64,000 bases of DNA. It comes from Metellina segmentata. Lineage: Eukaryota; Arthropoda; Arachnida; Araneae; Tetragnathidae. The stretch lies in the NCBI GenBank assembly GCA_947359465.1, contig OX375881.1:32591742-32655741 (forward strand), in the 5' to 3' direction. Shown here in pieces: positions 47,396-58,664 of this stretch. The notes under the pieces were generated by a model. The model saw nothing but the letters and a program-made list of their open reading frames with translations, was not told where the DNA came from and searched no databases. Numbering within the stretch: the stretch's first letter is position 1; every line of letters begins with the position of its first letter. The translations under genes were made by a program, and so were the position numbers.

Positions 47396-48285
47396 AGATA
47401 TTCCCTCCCTTGAAATCCTCCCTAGAAATATACCCCTGAATTAAAAGTAAAGCATGTATTTTTAAATGCAATGCCATTTTCCGGAAATGCAAACAAAACA
47501 ATTTCCAAATAAACTCCACGCGTTATGTCTTCAAATTATGCTACACGTTCGCTTTGAGACATCCCTTATCTTTACCCAACACATCCCAGCTCACTAACAC
47601 AGCAGCCAGCAGAACCATCCAGCAGGTGCTCGTGTATTTCACCTACATCACTTCCGTCTCATCAAACGGAATCCTAGATCCATTTGTCACCATATCTGTA
47701 ATATGTGAGCACTCCCCTCTAATGTTTTCCGATAACTCCGTTTCCCTCCTAAATGGATATATCAAAGCAGATACTTGTGTTGCGATGAAAACTTTCTTTT
47801 GTTCTTTCGCTTCTCTGCTGAGTGCCGAACAGTTGTTTTCGGTTGTTTAATCCCCGCTTAGAGTCCTATCTGTCTGGGAGATGATGCATTAGGACTTGTG
47901 AAAAATGATACCCTTTTACAAATTAATAACATTCCGTTTCTGAAATACATCGTAGGCGCAGTTGTCTTTGTGTGAACTTAACTTACAGCGTAAAGCATTG
48001 GTGTTGCCTCAACTGCTATTGAAAATAGATCCTTATTCTAATTTGTGGTTTGCATTTCAGGGGAGTTATTAGCAGTATAATGTTGGTAGGAATTAGAGTA
48101 TTTAGTTTGCCATGCGTCTGTTTCGGGAGAACACTGACGCAAGTGCGAATAATCGATTTGTTCAGGAGACACTCCAAGAACACCGGTCATGATAAACCTT
48201 AATTGCAACATCTAAAAATCTTTGATCGTTTGTGCGTGTGTGTGTAAAGTGGGTTTAATAATTCATGCTTGTGTTATTTTTTATA
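47396..48285. other. Unassigned sequence
   Basis: A 98-residue open frame at 47554-47850 has no known motif. Nothing else recognised. Confidence 0.4.
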
Positions 48286-49734
48286 CAGCTGTAGTCTACG
48301 TTTAGCCTGGTGGCAACGGCCTTGGGTGGTATTACGGTTCGGCCTGTATTACGTTATTTCGGTTTTTATGGCAATCTCGGAAAGCTCAGAAAGTTACAAT
48401 TTGTATTTTGAATATTCTAGAAAGTTCTTTTAATACCTGTTAAACTGTTCTTAGATTTTAATGGTTGTTTTTAAATGTTTTAATTGATTCCATAGGTTAT
48501 TTTCTATTTAAACTATCCTTTGATTTCAATGGTTCTTTTAATTTTACTATTAGATTTCATTGGTTCTTTTTAATTTTACTATTTGATTTCATTGTTGTTT
48601 TTTAAAGTTTAATATAAGATTTCATTGGTTCGTTATAATTTTAGTATTAGATTTCATTGGTTCTTTTAATGGTTTTTACCCAGTTGAGGAATTTTCTTTC
48701 ATTTTCATTTAAGGTATGTAGGGTTTCATTCATGTATGCACTAGTAATCACGATAATCAACCAGAATATCAATATTTTTTTTATTATTGAATTCAAAATA
48801 TTTCCCAATTTCTAAGCTTTAAATAATGTGCCTAGATCTTACAAATATTCTAAATAATATTTTAGTTACAAAGGTTTTCGTTAGCTACTGTCAACATGAA
48901 AATCCATGTTTTCGAAATTTAAACTCGATTTCTGCACAACTGCGTTTTTGCTATACTATAACATTTTTTTTAATATAGAGAGATAATGTTTTGTTCAAAA
49001 CGTGATTACTCCACAATGATTTCCCCTATTGTAACTATTTCTTTTATCATTATAATTAATATAATACAGTGAATTTTTGTGAACCTCAATCAGATTATTT
49101 ACTTAATAAATGGATATTTAATTGATTTTTAAAAGTTGAAATTCCCGGAAAAATGTTGATTTTTTTACGCTTCCTTGATAAAAAAATTGCAAAAAGTAAA
49201 CTATTTCTTGTAAAAACTTGATGGCGGCTCAAATATGAAAAATAATATTAGAAATAATTTCCAACAAGAATCGTCTTTCGAAACAAATTAGAATTTGAGA
49301 TATGTTTAAAAAAACCTACTAATTTGCTAATTAAACCTTAATTAGATAATTAATTATTTGCACAATCTGATATTTTCTTAGAGAAATGATTTTAAGAAGA
49401 CACCAGTTACCTTTGAAAAAAAAATTGGATTTTAAAGTCAAAATTAAAAACAATTTCTTTAGTGTATATGTACACCTTAAGGCTCGGTACAGTGCTGTAT
49501 CTCCAGGTTGTATTACATATATTTTTATATATATTTTATTTACGTTATATTTAGATTATTTACGTACATAATATAATTTTTAAAACTTTTGCGAATGTGT
49601 CTTTGAAGCTTATTACTTCCCGTTGTGAAAAAAAAAAAAAATTTTGAAATAATTATTTCTTTGGCTACATTAGAAGTGCGCCAAAATAAAAGCGCCAAGG
49701 CCGTTGCCACCGGCTTAGACATAGACTGTAGCTG
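48286..49734. mobile_element. TA-flanked inverted-repeat element, 1.45 kb, non-coding
   Basis: Ends are inverse over about 45 bp: left cagctgtagtctacgtttag then cctggtggcaacggccttgg, right (complemented) cagctacagtctatgtctaa then gccggtggcaacggccttgg. The element is flanked by TA on both sides (48284-48285; 49735-49736). A TA duplication with CAG ends suggests Tc1/mariner-type mobilisation, though other TA-targeting families exist. The AT-rich body has a ~45-bp minisatellite (gatttcattggttcttttaa, 48480-48670) and no coding capacity. Confidence 0.7.
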
Positions 49735-49857
49735 TACCTTGCTTTTAAATGATCCCTGTCATGAAGGAGTATATTGAATATTCACCTCCAATTTCTTTTC
49801 TGCGTCTTGTACTTCCTGGTAAAGTGATATGTACTACTCAGTTCAATGGGATGATAC

Positions 49858-50449
49858 TTAACATTCAAGTTGTTTCCATGAGATATCTCTAGTCCATCAA
49901 AATCTGACTAATATTTTCTAAAAATGCGAAATCTCATCATTAAAATATCGCTGCTTTTACACTGATGTCTAAATAAAAATCTGAACAGCTTTCTTCTAAT
50001 GACCAGATATTATGTCCATCGAGATGTGACCACTTTTGCTAATTGTTAGATATCTCGTCAAGATTTTGCCAACTATTTAAAGTTGAAAAATTCAAGATCT
50101 GATCTATTTTCTTCTTAGAATAAGTCCTTAGAATTTGTCGTAAGCCTCCAAGTGGTCTCGACGAGATATCTCGTCCACCAGGATCTGACAAAATATGCTA
50201 AAGCCGAGATATCTCGTCATAAAGCTATTGCGATTTTTGGATGATACCGAGATCAAGATCTGGTCAGTGCATTCTAATGACATTAATTCTCGTTTAACAA
50301 GAGTTTGTAGGTTTTGTTAATGACACAAAATTGTCTATCAAAATATGGTCAGTTTTCTTCTAATTACGAAACATCTGGTTCATCGAGATTTGGTCAGTTT
50401 TCTTCTGCTGACAAAGTTACCTCATCGAGATAGCCGACAGGACGGCTAA
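49858..50449. repeat. Palindrome-family element, paralogous to 37413-38441
   Basis: TTAA|CATTCAAGTTGTTTCC at 49858 opens the block. A perfect palindrome GACGAGATATCTCGTC is at 50160-50175, preceded by taagcctccaagtggtctc, an internal second terminus. From 50125 the sequence follows 37405-38120 (aagctattgcgatttttgga, gtttaacaagagtttgtagg). The right end cgacaggacggctaa abuts a GC-rich MITE. Confidence 0.7.
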
Positions 50450-50811
50450 GGCCCGGTGCACACATCCGGTTCGCCGCTGTGGCACCGAAGCCCAACTATG
50501 CACACATAACCGTGAAATGGCGCAATTTCGCGCCATTTCCTCTAAATATTTTACCGAAGAAAACGTGTTTATTTCGCTTACTTGGTGTAAAAAAAGCGTA
50601 TTTTGAAACAAAATAGACGTTACTGGATACAAACATTTATTAATTATTATTTATATTCCATTTATTTATGAAAACAAGGTACTTCAAAACGGAGACGCAT
50701 GTGCGGTGAGCTGCGGCGCCGTAGAGAACTGCGGTACAAATTGCACGCAAGTTGGACGTGCGTCACCGCAGCGGCGCCGCACGTTAAAAAACCGGATGTG
50801 TGCACCGGGCC
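50450..50811. mobile_element. GC-rich MITE, 362 bp
   Basis: Near-perfect inverted ends ggcccggtgcacacatccgg on both sides, continuing imperfectly inward for about 45 bp. Flanks are TAA (50447-50449) and TGA (50812-50814), so a mutated 3-bp TWA duplication of PIF/Harbinger type is possible. No coding. It sits exactly at the decayed right end of a palindrome-family block. Confidence 0.75.
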
Positions 50812-51239
50812 TGAAGTGTTTGAAAAAGTTATATCTTGGTAGCTCTATTCATGGAAATTTTAGCACTACATTAAGGAATTTTATTTTTCATCAAGAACAT
50901 ATAAATCATAGTAAGAACATTTAGAGCCCGTTTCAATACGTTACTTGAAATTTGTGCCGTGATATAAGTTGCTTATAGCGCTGTACTGGAAGAACAATGA
51001 TGCATGTGAGATTCATCGATTTGTTCAGAAAACTAAAACTAAGAACACCGTTAATGATTAACACTAATCACAACGTGTTAGAAACTTTGACACTAACACG
51101 AAAACAGGGTTAGTAATACTTTTGAATAATGTCTCTCGTGCAAGTGTATTTTGAATTATTTATTCCCAATTTCAGAGTTGCGTGCGTTATTGTTCTTCTG
51201 GGGCATAGACAAATACTACCGAGTTATTTATATTGATAT
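50812..51239. other. Unassigned sequence
   Basis: The stretch 50920-51150 (cccgtttcaatacgttactt, aattcatcgatttgttc-like words) recurs diverged at 52045-52260 and loosely near 48130-48200, so it is another low-copy dispersed repeat. No gene. Confidence 0.45.
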
Positions 51240-51945
51240 TTAACCTTCCTGGTGGTTGTTTCGACAAGGAACCTTGCAAACTGACATATCTTAACCTTTT
51301 GCGGTCTTTAACATTTAACGGCTATCGATATAACTGGTGCGATTCTCATAATTTTTAAGGTACAACTTCTGTACCGGCCGTAGTTTAAATTATTTCTTGA
51401 CGCGTTTCTTCTTACTTTCAAGGTACAACTGATGTACAGGCTAGTCTAAATTCCTTCGTGGCGTGATATAGGTACAACTGCTATGCTGGCCGTAATCTAA
51501 AGGTAAAAAATGGAGAAGATAGCTCGACATTAGAAAACTGACCAGATCTTTTCGTCATCATAAAAAAAAACAATGGTAGTATATATATGACTAGATATCT
51601 CGTATTTAGGAACGTTAGCCAGATCTTGATGGACAAGACACTTCATCGAAACCACTTAGATTGTTGACTACTTGGTAAAACCAACTTCAATTCGAAATCT
51701 TCTGTAGTGTCCTATTTCTGGTAAAAAAGGCCGTTACGAACTTTCACCTGTTCTGGGTCAGACTGACCAAACCTTGATGGACGAGATATTTGATCATTAT
51801 GTGAAAATTTACCAGATCGTTATCTCGTCATCATTAGCATATCGGCAATATTCTGTCGACAAGATATCTCGTCATTAGGGAAATTGGTCAAAACGTGATT
51901 AACACAATATCTCATCAAAACCACCATGGAGGGTTACAAATACAT
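51240..51945. repeat. Composite palindrome-family block
   Basis: TTAA|CCTTCCTGGTGGTTGTTTCG at 51240 opens and caaaaccaccatggagggtt at about 51918-51937 closes it, so the outer ends are inverse family termini. Between them are an inverted J2 array (51295-51503) and two short palindrome-bearing segments (51520-51660 and 51760-51940; gacaagatatctcgtc at 51859-51874). Confidence 0.6.
51295..51503 (-). repeat. ~70-bp tandem repeat, inverted J2 copy
   Basis: Minus-strand match to 36507-36721. The TTAA|CCTTTTG end is conserved at 51291, and the other end is taatctaaagg. About three units, each with aaggtacaactgmtgtac. Confidence 0.65.
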
Positions 51946-52862
51946 TTACATTTTACAACACTTTTAATGGAAATTTATCCTCACTCTCTCTTATTTAATG
52001 TTAAGTATCATTGATAACATTTAAATCGTAGCTAGGGCATTTAAAGCCTGGTTCAAAATGTTATTTGCAATTCAAGCCGTAACAGAATGTTGTTCTATAT
52101 CACTGTATTGGAAGAACAATTACGACTGTATAATTCATCGATTGGTTCCTAAAACGAAAAGTTTATAGTTCTTGTTTAATGTTATTATTCACAACATGCG
52201 AGGAACTTTGATGGCGATGGTAAAGTATCGTTTTGATGACATTTATAAATTATTCACATTATTGCAGTTGTGTTTTGAAAATACATCCCCAATTTCACAG
52301 TTGTGCTTCAATTTCACAGTTACCTCCACTCAATTTTGGATATTGTGAAAATTGAGTTTTTCTTTTTAATATTATTATAAATCCAAAATGGAAGGTTTCT
52401 TTACAGGGCTTGATAATGAGTTTTTAATTTGCGGGGAACAACTGAAGAAACAGTGAATTTCGAAATGCCGATTCTAGTTCAGCGATCAGAATTCAGTAAC
52501 CTCTAAACGCATCCAGGAGTCACGATCGGCTTATTCCCAAAAATTAAATGCACCAGAAACGACAGCCCTGTCATGACATACCTCAGTTTCAAACTTCATG
52601 ACAGACGGACGCGAGAATGACTGAAATATGAATAACTGTCAGGGAGATCGGACAAGCTTTTCGTACTCCAATAACTAATTTCGGATACTTTGGGTTAACT
52701 GTTTGGGTTCTACTATATTGCTTTTGGGACTTGTTTATTGACACTTCTGGGGGTTGAAAGAGTTCTTCGAAACAATCTACTGGTGAAGATAGAAATTTGC
52801 ATACCGCTGGTGCATCACAATGCAGCCGTTGTTTACGACCCAGATTATTTGCTATAGGCCAA
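51946..52862. other. Unassigned sequence with a low-copy repeat
   Basis: 52045-52260 is a diverged copy of 50925-51150. The rest is not recognised. Confidence 0.4.
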
Positions 52863-53160
52863 GGACCAAGGAAGGCCCTGTTGAGTGACTAGAGGGTTTG
52901 CAAATGGAGAGCTGCGAGTTCGAAACTCAAGCAAATGTAATTCTTCGAGGATTGGTGCACGTTAAATAAGTAAATTTAAAACTGTTGTGGCCTCAAGTGT
53001 CCTCACGTTGGCGTGGTGTGGAAGTTGGGAATTTGGGGTGCTTGCTCAAAGGTTGACCTGGTCATCTGACCGTGGTTCAAAATGACGAGGTATTGTCCTC
53101 GGATCTTTCCTTTCGGGTTCTTTAGCCCTTAATTGCTGTGTCACAGACCGTCTCGTAACT
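52863..53160 (+). repeat. tRNA-derived SINE-like element, copy 2
   Basis: Plus-strand copy: B-box-like GCGAGTTCGAAACTC near 52915, then the conserved body (cacgttggcgtggtgtggaa) and a tail with cctcggatctttcctttcgg shared with copy 1. The A box is poorly kept. Confidence 0.6.
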
Positions 53161-54944
53161 AGTGTGGAGGGTATCTCTCAGACTTCGCTCACTAAAGTGC
53201 GTATAAAGTTGATTAATATAATATATTAATGAAAGATTCTTTAGATAATTATTATTTATACATTTTAAATTTAGATAATTCAATTCTTAACATGAAATAC
53301 ATTTTATTTTACTATATAAGCTAAGTAAATTCCATGTCTCTTCTGACTCAGCTTTTGGACCTAATTTTGCAGGACGTTTCGACCCTGGAAACTGTAAAAC
53401 TATATTGTGCTTTGCAGCTCTAACGGCAGTATTAGGTTTCCCTCCCCCTTGGGCATCCCATTTGAAGTTATTTTTTCCGTAGAAATATTATTCTTGTGAA
53501 GACGCACTTGAAATGTCTTCATCTTCATCTGAATAAATTTTCGAATCCGTTTCGTGTTCGCTTTCAATAATATTTTCCGAAATGTCACTGTCCCAGTACT
53601 CTATTTCCGACCAATTATCAACAGTATGATGAATTTATTTTTGTGTAAGATACACAGGTCGTTTCTTAGTAAAGTTTGTTGCCATTTTAGGCTCTCTGCC
53701 GAAATTCCCTACTCAAACTTAGACGATTTAATTCAACAAGAACAGTAACGCAAAAGCTGTGAAGGTGTCTACGAGACCACGCGGGAAATGCAAACAGTGT
53801 GAAATACGATTCCTTCCTTTCGGATTCTTTAACGGATTGTTTCCAGTATACCGTGCAACGCTGATTCAACTGGTAACTACCAACCTATGCAGTGTACGAA
53901 ACATAGGATCAAACTTCGGTCCAGTGAGGCTTTTGAAATCCTGAGATATTTCCAACCAGGATTGATCCTGGACCGCCACCAATAGCCCGTTTTGTTAAAA
54001 AGTACAATGGTAATTCACACACAACTAACAAGTACCTCCAGTCATTTATCGCAACGGACATAACGTAAAATCAAAACTTCAACGAAATAAGGTTTTAGTC
54101 AATAGAATGAGTTAATGTGTAAATCAAATTACGTCTCCCATTTTCATTTCGTAAGTAAAATAAATCAGTGTATGCAACAACAAAAAAGCTATTCTCCTGA
54201 AGGACATCCATAAATAAAACAGATTCTGTTCCATAAATGGCCCCTTCACTTTTTCACATAAGCCAAAAAATGCAGCCAATCATCTATCGGTTTTTTTGCA
54301 CCCTCACCAGGACTGTCAGTCTTCAGAAGCCCATCATTAGAAAATCAATAATTGGGTTGTAATCAGAAATTTGCTCCTGGGTTCAAGCTCATCAATTACG
54401 GCGAACGTGATTAGATACTCCGTACGTGACAAACCGGACCTTTAGACTAAATTACTGCCATTATTTACAACTTAGCTATCAACTATAATGAATAGCAGCC
54501 AACGGGTTGTTGGAAACTTTTGGAAATATAACCTCGCGGCGTACTTCAGGAAAATATCCTTAAACTCAATTGCGGATAATTTATCAATGATTTTCTTATA
54601 ATGAATAAGAAGACGATAGCTCTTTAAGGCGGTAGGTTGACAGTTCATTAACATCATACTGGAGTAACACAACGAACTATTGGCAACGGTAAGGGAAGAG
54701 GGAAAGACCAGAGAACAATAGCACTTAATTTTTAAATACGGTCAAATGGTGACAAAAATTTCTATTATGGATAATAATTCATATTTTCTTTTAAATATTC
54801 GTTGTGGTATCTAATTGTATATTTCCATTCCGTCAGTAATAGGGTAGTGATTAGCATTTTTACTATAAACTTACTGTTAATCAATGTATAATTAACTTAC
54901 TGTATACTATTTTTTGTAAAATTTCTGTTCAATCAATTTCTCGG
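53161..54944. other. Unassigned sequence, 1.8 kb
   Basis: No gene, RNA or repeat recognised. Short frames at 53400-53944 and 54472-54672 overlap on both strands and have no known motif. Confidence 0.4.
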
Positions 54945-55090
54945 CGTCAGATGACCAACACCTTGCAAAGGTGAGGACATGTGAGGCCACCATAGATTTA
55001 ACGTACAGCACCCCCTGTGAGCACTCGGTCATGGACCTTGTTTGGAATTCGCAACCACCCGGTTGCTAATCCGCTGATCTTCTAAATGGG
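54945..55090 (-). repeat. tRNA-derived SINE-like element, partial copy 3
   Basis: Minus strand gives GGTTGCGAATTCC (B-box-like) and gtggcctcacatgtcctcac, matching copies 1 and 2. It lies just outside the R-A copy 3. Confidence 0.55.
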
Positions 55091-55345
55091 CTTCAGTGGC
55101 CTGCATTGTTAAGGCAGATCACTCGGTACACTACGTAAAATACGTTCGAGTCTATGTTTTCAAAAAATTTTAAGTCCCTTTCAATGAAGCTGAGACCTTC
55201 TGACATCTGTCCGGGCCGCGCAGGTGGTCTTCGACAGCCGTCCCGCTGGTTTAGAGTTGAAGTGACTTTTAACTGATCCCTTGAAAAATCTTTCGACACA
55301 AAAGAATCTGGGTTTCAAATCTCTATGGTATAAAACGTATATATA

Positions 55346-56848
55346 CAGGGTGGTCCCGAATTCATGGTACAAACTTTAATGGTAGGTACAGGACATTGTA
55401 ACAATGATTTATTGTATAGGAATGTATAGTCGCAAGTGACGCGGTGAGGCGAAAACAGGGGAAATAACGGCCGAAAGGAAAAACAAAGATTTTATTGAAA
55501 GCGTTGTTGACAAGTGTCATGTTTACAGTAATTGTTCAAAATTGCGTCCACCAGTATCGATACATGCTTGACAGCGTCGGTGGAGCGATTGGCGTACACG
55601 TTCAAAGATACCTGGTATTTCACGCACACCTGCAGCAGCTACAGATAAGCGAGCGACGAGATCCTCATCTGAGTCAACTGGAGTCTCATAAACAAGATGC
55701 TTTAGATGTCCCCATAAAAAGTAATCGAGGCTCGATAAATCGGGAGATCGGGGTGGCCAAGGGACTGGTCCACCACGCCCAATCCATCGAGTACCTAACG
55801 TGGCATTCAGGTAATTCCGTACATCAATGCTGAAGTGTGCTGGCGCCCCATCGTGCTGAAACCACATGCGGTTACGAATGGCGATCGGAACATCATTCAG
55901 CAGTTGTGGTAACACTTCTTTCAGAAAAATAAGATAGCTTCCGCCAGTGAGCTGCGTGGGTAGTAAGTATGGGCCAATCAAAAAGTCGTTCACAATACCA
56001 GCCCACACATTAATACTGAAACGTTGTTGAAACGCATGTCGACGCGTTGCATGTGGATTATCGGTTGCCCACACATGGGAATTGTGCGCATTAAAGACAC
56101 CCTCGCGTGAAAATGTCGCTTCATCTGTAAATAGCACATAATCTACGAAATCCGGCTGCAACGCACATTGCTGCATCACCCACAGGCAGAAGTTCACGCG
56201 GCGAGGATAATCTGCCGGATTCAATGCTTGTACTTTCTGAAAATGGAAGGGGTGTAAGCGATTTTCGTTTAACACTCTGCATACAGTCTGATGACTCACA
56301 CCTACGTCACGCGCAACAGTTATTGTGCTTGACTCGGGTCTATCAGCCACAATGTTCAAGATGCTTTCTTCCAGCCTTGGAGTGCGTACAGCTCTTACTC
56401 GACCAGCGCCATGTCTGTTGACGTCGAACGCACCTGTTTCACAAAGTTGACGATGTAACCGTTGAAAAATTCTATGATCCGGCATTCGTCGATCAGGATA
56501 CTCCGCGCGATACATTCGTAACGCAGCTCTGCCGTTACCATTTGCACGGCCGTACATGTAATGCATGTCTGCTTTTTCTGCATACGTAAAGTCACCCATC
56601 GTCTACGGCAGCACAATTGTGAATGGCGCTTTTCCCTACTGCGATGCATCATGTTCAACAGCGGCTAGACATCTACTGCCCTCTACCGGCAATGATACCA
56701 ACCGATCACTCCATTTCTCTTTCCTTTTATTTCCCCTGTTTACGCCTCACCGCGTCACTTGCGACTATACATTCCTATACAATAAATCATTGTTACAATG
56801 TCCTGTACCTACCATTAAAGTTTGTACCATGAATTCGGGACCACCCTG
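55346..56848 (-). mobile_element. Complete mariner-type transposon (DD41D)
   Basis: A 1,503-bp element with TA on both sides (55344-55345 and 56849-56850) and inverted repeats starting cagggtggtcccgaattcat. The two arms are identical for 106 bp (55346-55451 against 56743-56848) and, after one mismatch, match about 15 bases more. One minus-strand gene fills most of the interior. Near-identical long arms and an open gene point to recent insertion. It sits inside R-A copy 3. Confidence 0.92.
55523..56599 (-). CDS. Mariner-type transposase with D-D-41-D spacing (358 aa)
   Basis: An IS630/Tc1/mariner-class transposase that would bind the element's long inverted repeats and move it between TA sites. 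The N-terminal region has two helix-turn-helix-like segments (about residues 5-60 and 73-115, the second around TVARDVGVSHQTVCRVL), separated by a basic GRVRAVRTP linker resembling the GRPR-like motif. The catalytic core has FTDEATF (D159), QHDGAPAHF (D250) and SPDLSSLDYFLWG (D292). Between D250 and D292 are 41 residues, the DD41D arrangement reported for the rosa/Visitor-type group and not the DD34D of classical mariner or DD34E of Tc1. The frame is complete with no stop or shift, 358 residues being close to usual length. The start chosen is the methionine of MGDFTYAEK; the leader to the arm is short. Confidence 0.9.
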   Translation of the reverse strand: MGDFTYAEKADMHYMYGRANGNGRAALRMYRAEYPDRRMPDHRIFQRLHRQLCETGAFDVNRHGAGRVRAVRTPRLEESILNIVADRPESSTITVARDVGVSHQTVCRVLNENRLHPFHFQKVQALNPADYPRRVNFCLWVMQQCALQPDFVDYVLFTDEATFSREGVFNAHNSHVWATDNPHATRRHAFQQRFSINVWAGIVNDFLIGPYLLPTQLTGGSYLIFLKEVLPQLLNDVPIAIRNRMWFQHDGAPAHFSIDVRNYLNATLGTRWIGRGGPVPWPPRSPDLSSLDYFLWGHLKHLVYETPVDSDEDLVARLSVAAAGVREIPGIFERVRQSLHRRCQACIDTGGRNFEQLL

Positions 56849-57779
56849 TATAAGGTTTTTGTTTTAAATAAACCTTGTAAGTAGCCTCGTAAGTAATCAA
56901 AGTAGCCTAATTTACAATTACGCTACTTTGTTGTATTAACAGGCACTACACTCGGCCAATCGTTCGACAATTTGTCAATCGTTCGACAGTTTCACTCAAG
57001 ATAGCGGACATGACGTCGAGCCACACAAGAAGCGATTTTTTCTAGGAACTGGATTTTGTACCGTTTTTAATTGCTTAGTATGGTGGTTATCCTGAGTTGC
57101 GCAAAGTTAAGTAAAGTGAATATTTAAACAAAAAACAATTGCTTTGCAGAGTATTGCATTTACAAGTATAGTATTCACAATTTACGAGTATTGCTTTGCA
57201 AAAAATGGTTGATGTGCTTAAACAGTACAAATCAGATTATTCTGAGGAAAAATTAAAGCAGAAAATTATTGTTCTGCGTTATTTTCAGTATCCCGCAGAA
57301 AGTTTTGTAAATGTTAGTTAGTCTGGCGTCTTCTCGATTTATACCACTCATTCAACCAACGTCTTTTCCTCTTATTTTCTTTCTTTCGATTGCAGACAGC
57401 CAGTCAAAGTAAGAATACCCAAATTTGAATTTGAGATAATTTTGAAACTCAAAATTGAAACATGTCACGCGTCTTCGAAAACATTGACCGAATGAGTTTC
57501 ACAGGTATATTGAGGCTACAATGAAACACCCATTAATCGAAACCGTCAATCACATTTACAATATTATTGATCATCCAGGGACCGCTTTAAATGGTTCGTG
57601 TTTTACTTAATACTATTGAGTATGTTACTACGTTAATATTATATAGCAAGAACCATTTTGGGACTTCACTCAAACAAACACAAACAGAGAAGTGTGTTTG
57701 TCCAAGTAGTGGATGGACATACACACCCAAAGAAAGTTTTACAAACACGGAAGAAATAATAAGAAGAAAACACAGAAGA

Positions 57780-57945
57780 CAAGATAAACACCCGAGCTGG
57801 AACCCCACTCACCAGACTTCCAAACCATGGAATCGCTTGAACATTTGAGGCCTCGATAGATTTAACGTGCACCACATCCCCGTACACTGGTTGGATAGAG
57901 ATTCAAACTCGCATTTTGCAATTACGGCCACGCAAATTCTTGCCT
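57780..57945 (-). repeat. tRNA-derived SINE-like element, partial copy 4
   Basis: Minus strand shows GCGAGTTTGAATCTC (B-box-like) and ggcctcaaatgttcaagcga-type body. About 190 bp after R-A copy 3. Confidence 0.5.
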
Positions 57946-58587
57946 GAAACCAACCCCTCCCCCAAACAAATCCGTTACTTTTAAAAATTGAATTCGTGGT
58001 TTTGGGTAATAGCAGTGCAATTGCTAAAAAAGCAAGAAATTTCATATTCGTGTTCCCTTGTTTGGATGGTAAAGCTAACGAATACCTGTTACCTAATGCG
58101 TGGTTTCTTGTTTCACCCAAATGAAGTTATGAAACCAGAGATAGCAACGTATTATTCGCGTGTCTATGTGTCACGATGGTCGAGCTTCTAGACACGCAAA
58201 CGACTTTATGAGTGACATGATGAATAAAACAGTGACACCTGTCACAGAACTCAGTACAGAACACATTTGAAATTAAAATTGGTCCTGCCATTAAAGCATT
58301 GTTTCCCATGATATTTCCACCTGAGTAAAAACACGCCTTCAACACCTGAAATAAATCTTTTCAGACAAATCAAGATTTACCATACATGAACGGTCTCATA
58401 TGACACCAGCTAGAATTATGCTTTATTGTGTAATAAATTGATTGAATGTTATCTATTGTGTTGTGCATATTTGCTTTAAAATTCGCACATAAAACTTTTC
58501 GTTGAAGGCAATCGATGAGATGTAAAGAATTACCAGCCCCCCAAATGACATTTTAAAATACTTTCATCGGTTCAGAATTGTACAAAA

Positions 58588-58588
<1 letters not shown>
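57946..58588. other. Unassigned sequence
   Basis: No gene or repeat recognised before the CA tract. Confidence 0.4.

Positions 58589-58661
<73 letters not shown>
58589..58661. repeat. (CA)n microsatellite replacing a transposon end
   Basis: About 36 CA units abut the point where the Tc1-like copy 2 should have its inverted terminus. Copy 1 reads ccaccacctactttc there, so the tract may have grown from the element's cacc end. Confidence 0.9.

Positions 58662-58664
<3 letters not shown>

Larger units (their letters stand above)
55150..57590 (+). repeat. Dispersed repeat R-A, copy 3 (plus), host of the mariner
   Basis: Matches 1-895 in order: 55170-55335 (ctgtccgggccgcgcaggtg, gggtttcaaatctc) and 56853-57590. 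Subtracting the 1,503-bp mariner leaves about 0.94 kb. At 57204 a 37-codon frame (MVDVLKQYKSDYSEEKLKQK start) is kept better than in the other copies, and a splice-acceptor-like pyrimidine tract ending cag lies near 57380-57398, so the repeat may derive from a spliced gene or transposon. Confidence 0.7.

Noticed and set aside
56224..56867. Plus-strand frames of 65-100 residues
   Set aside because: Antisense of the mariner gene or readings of its inverted repeat.
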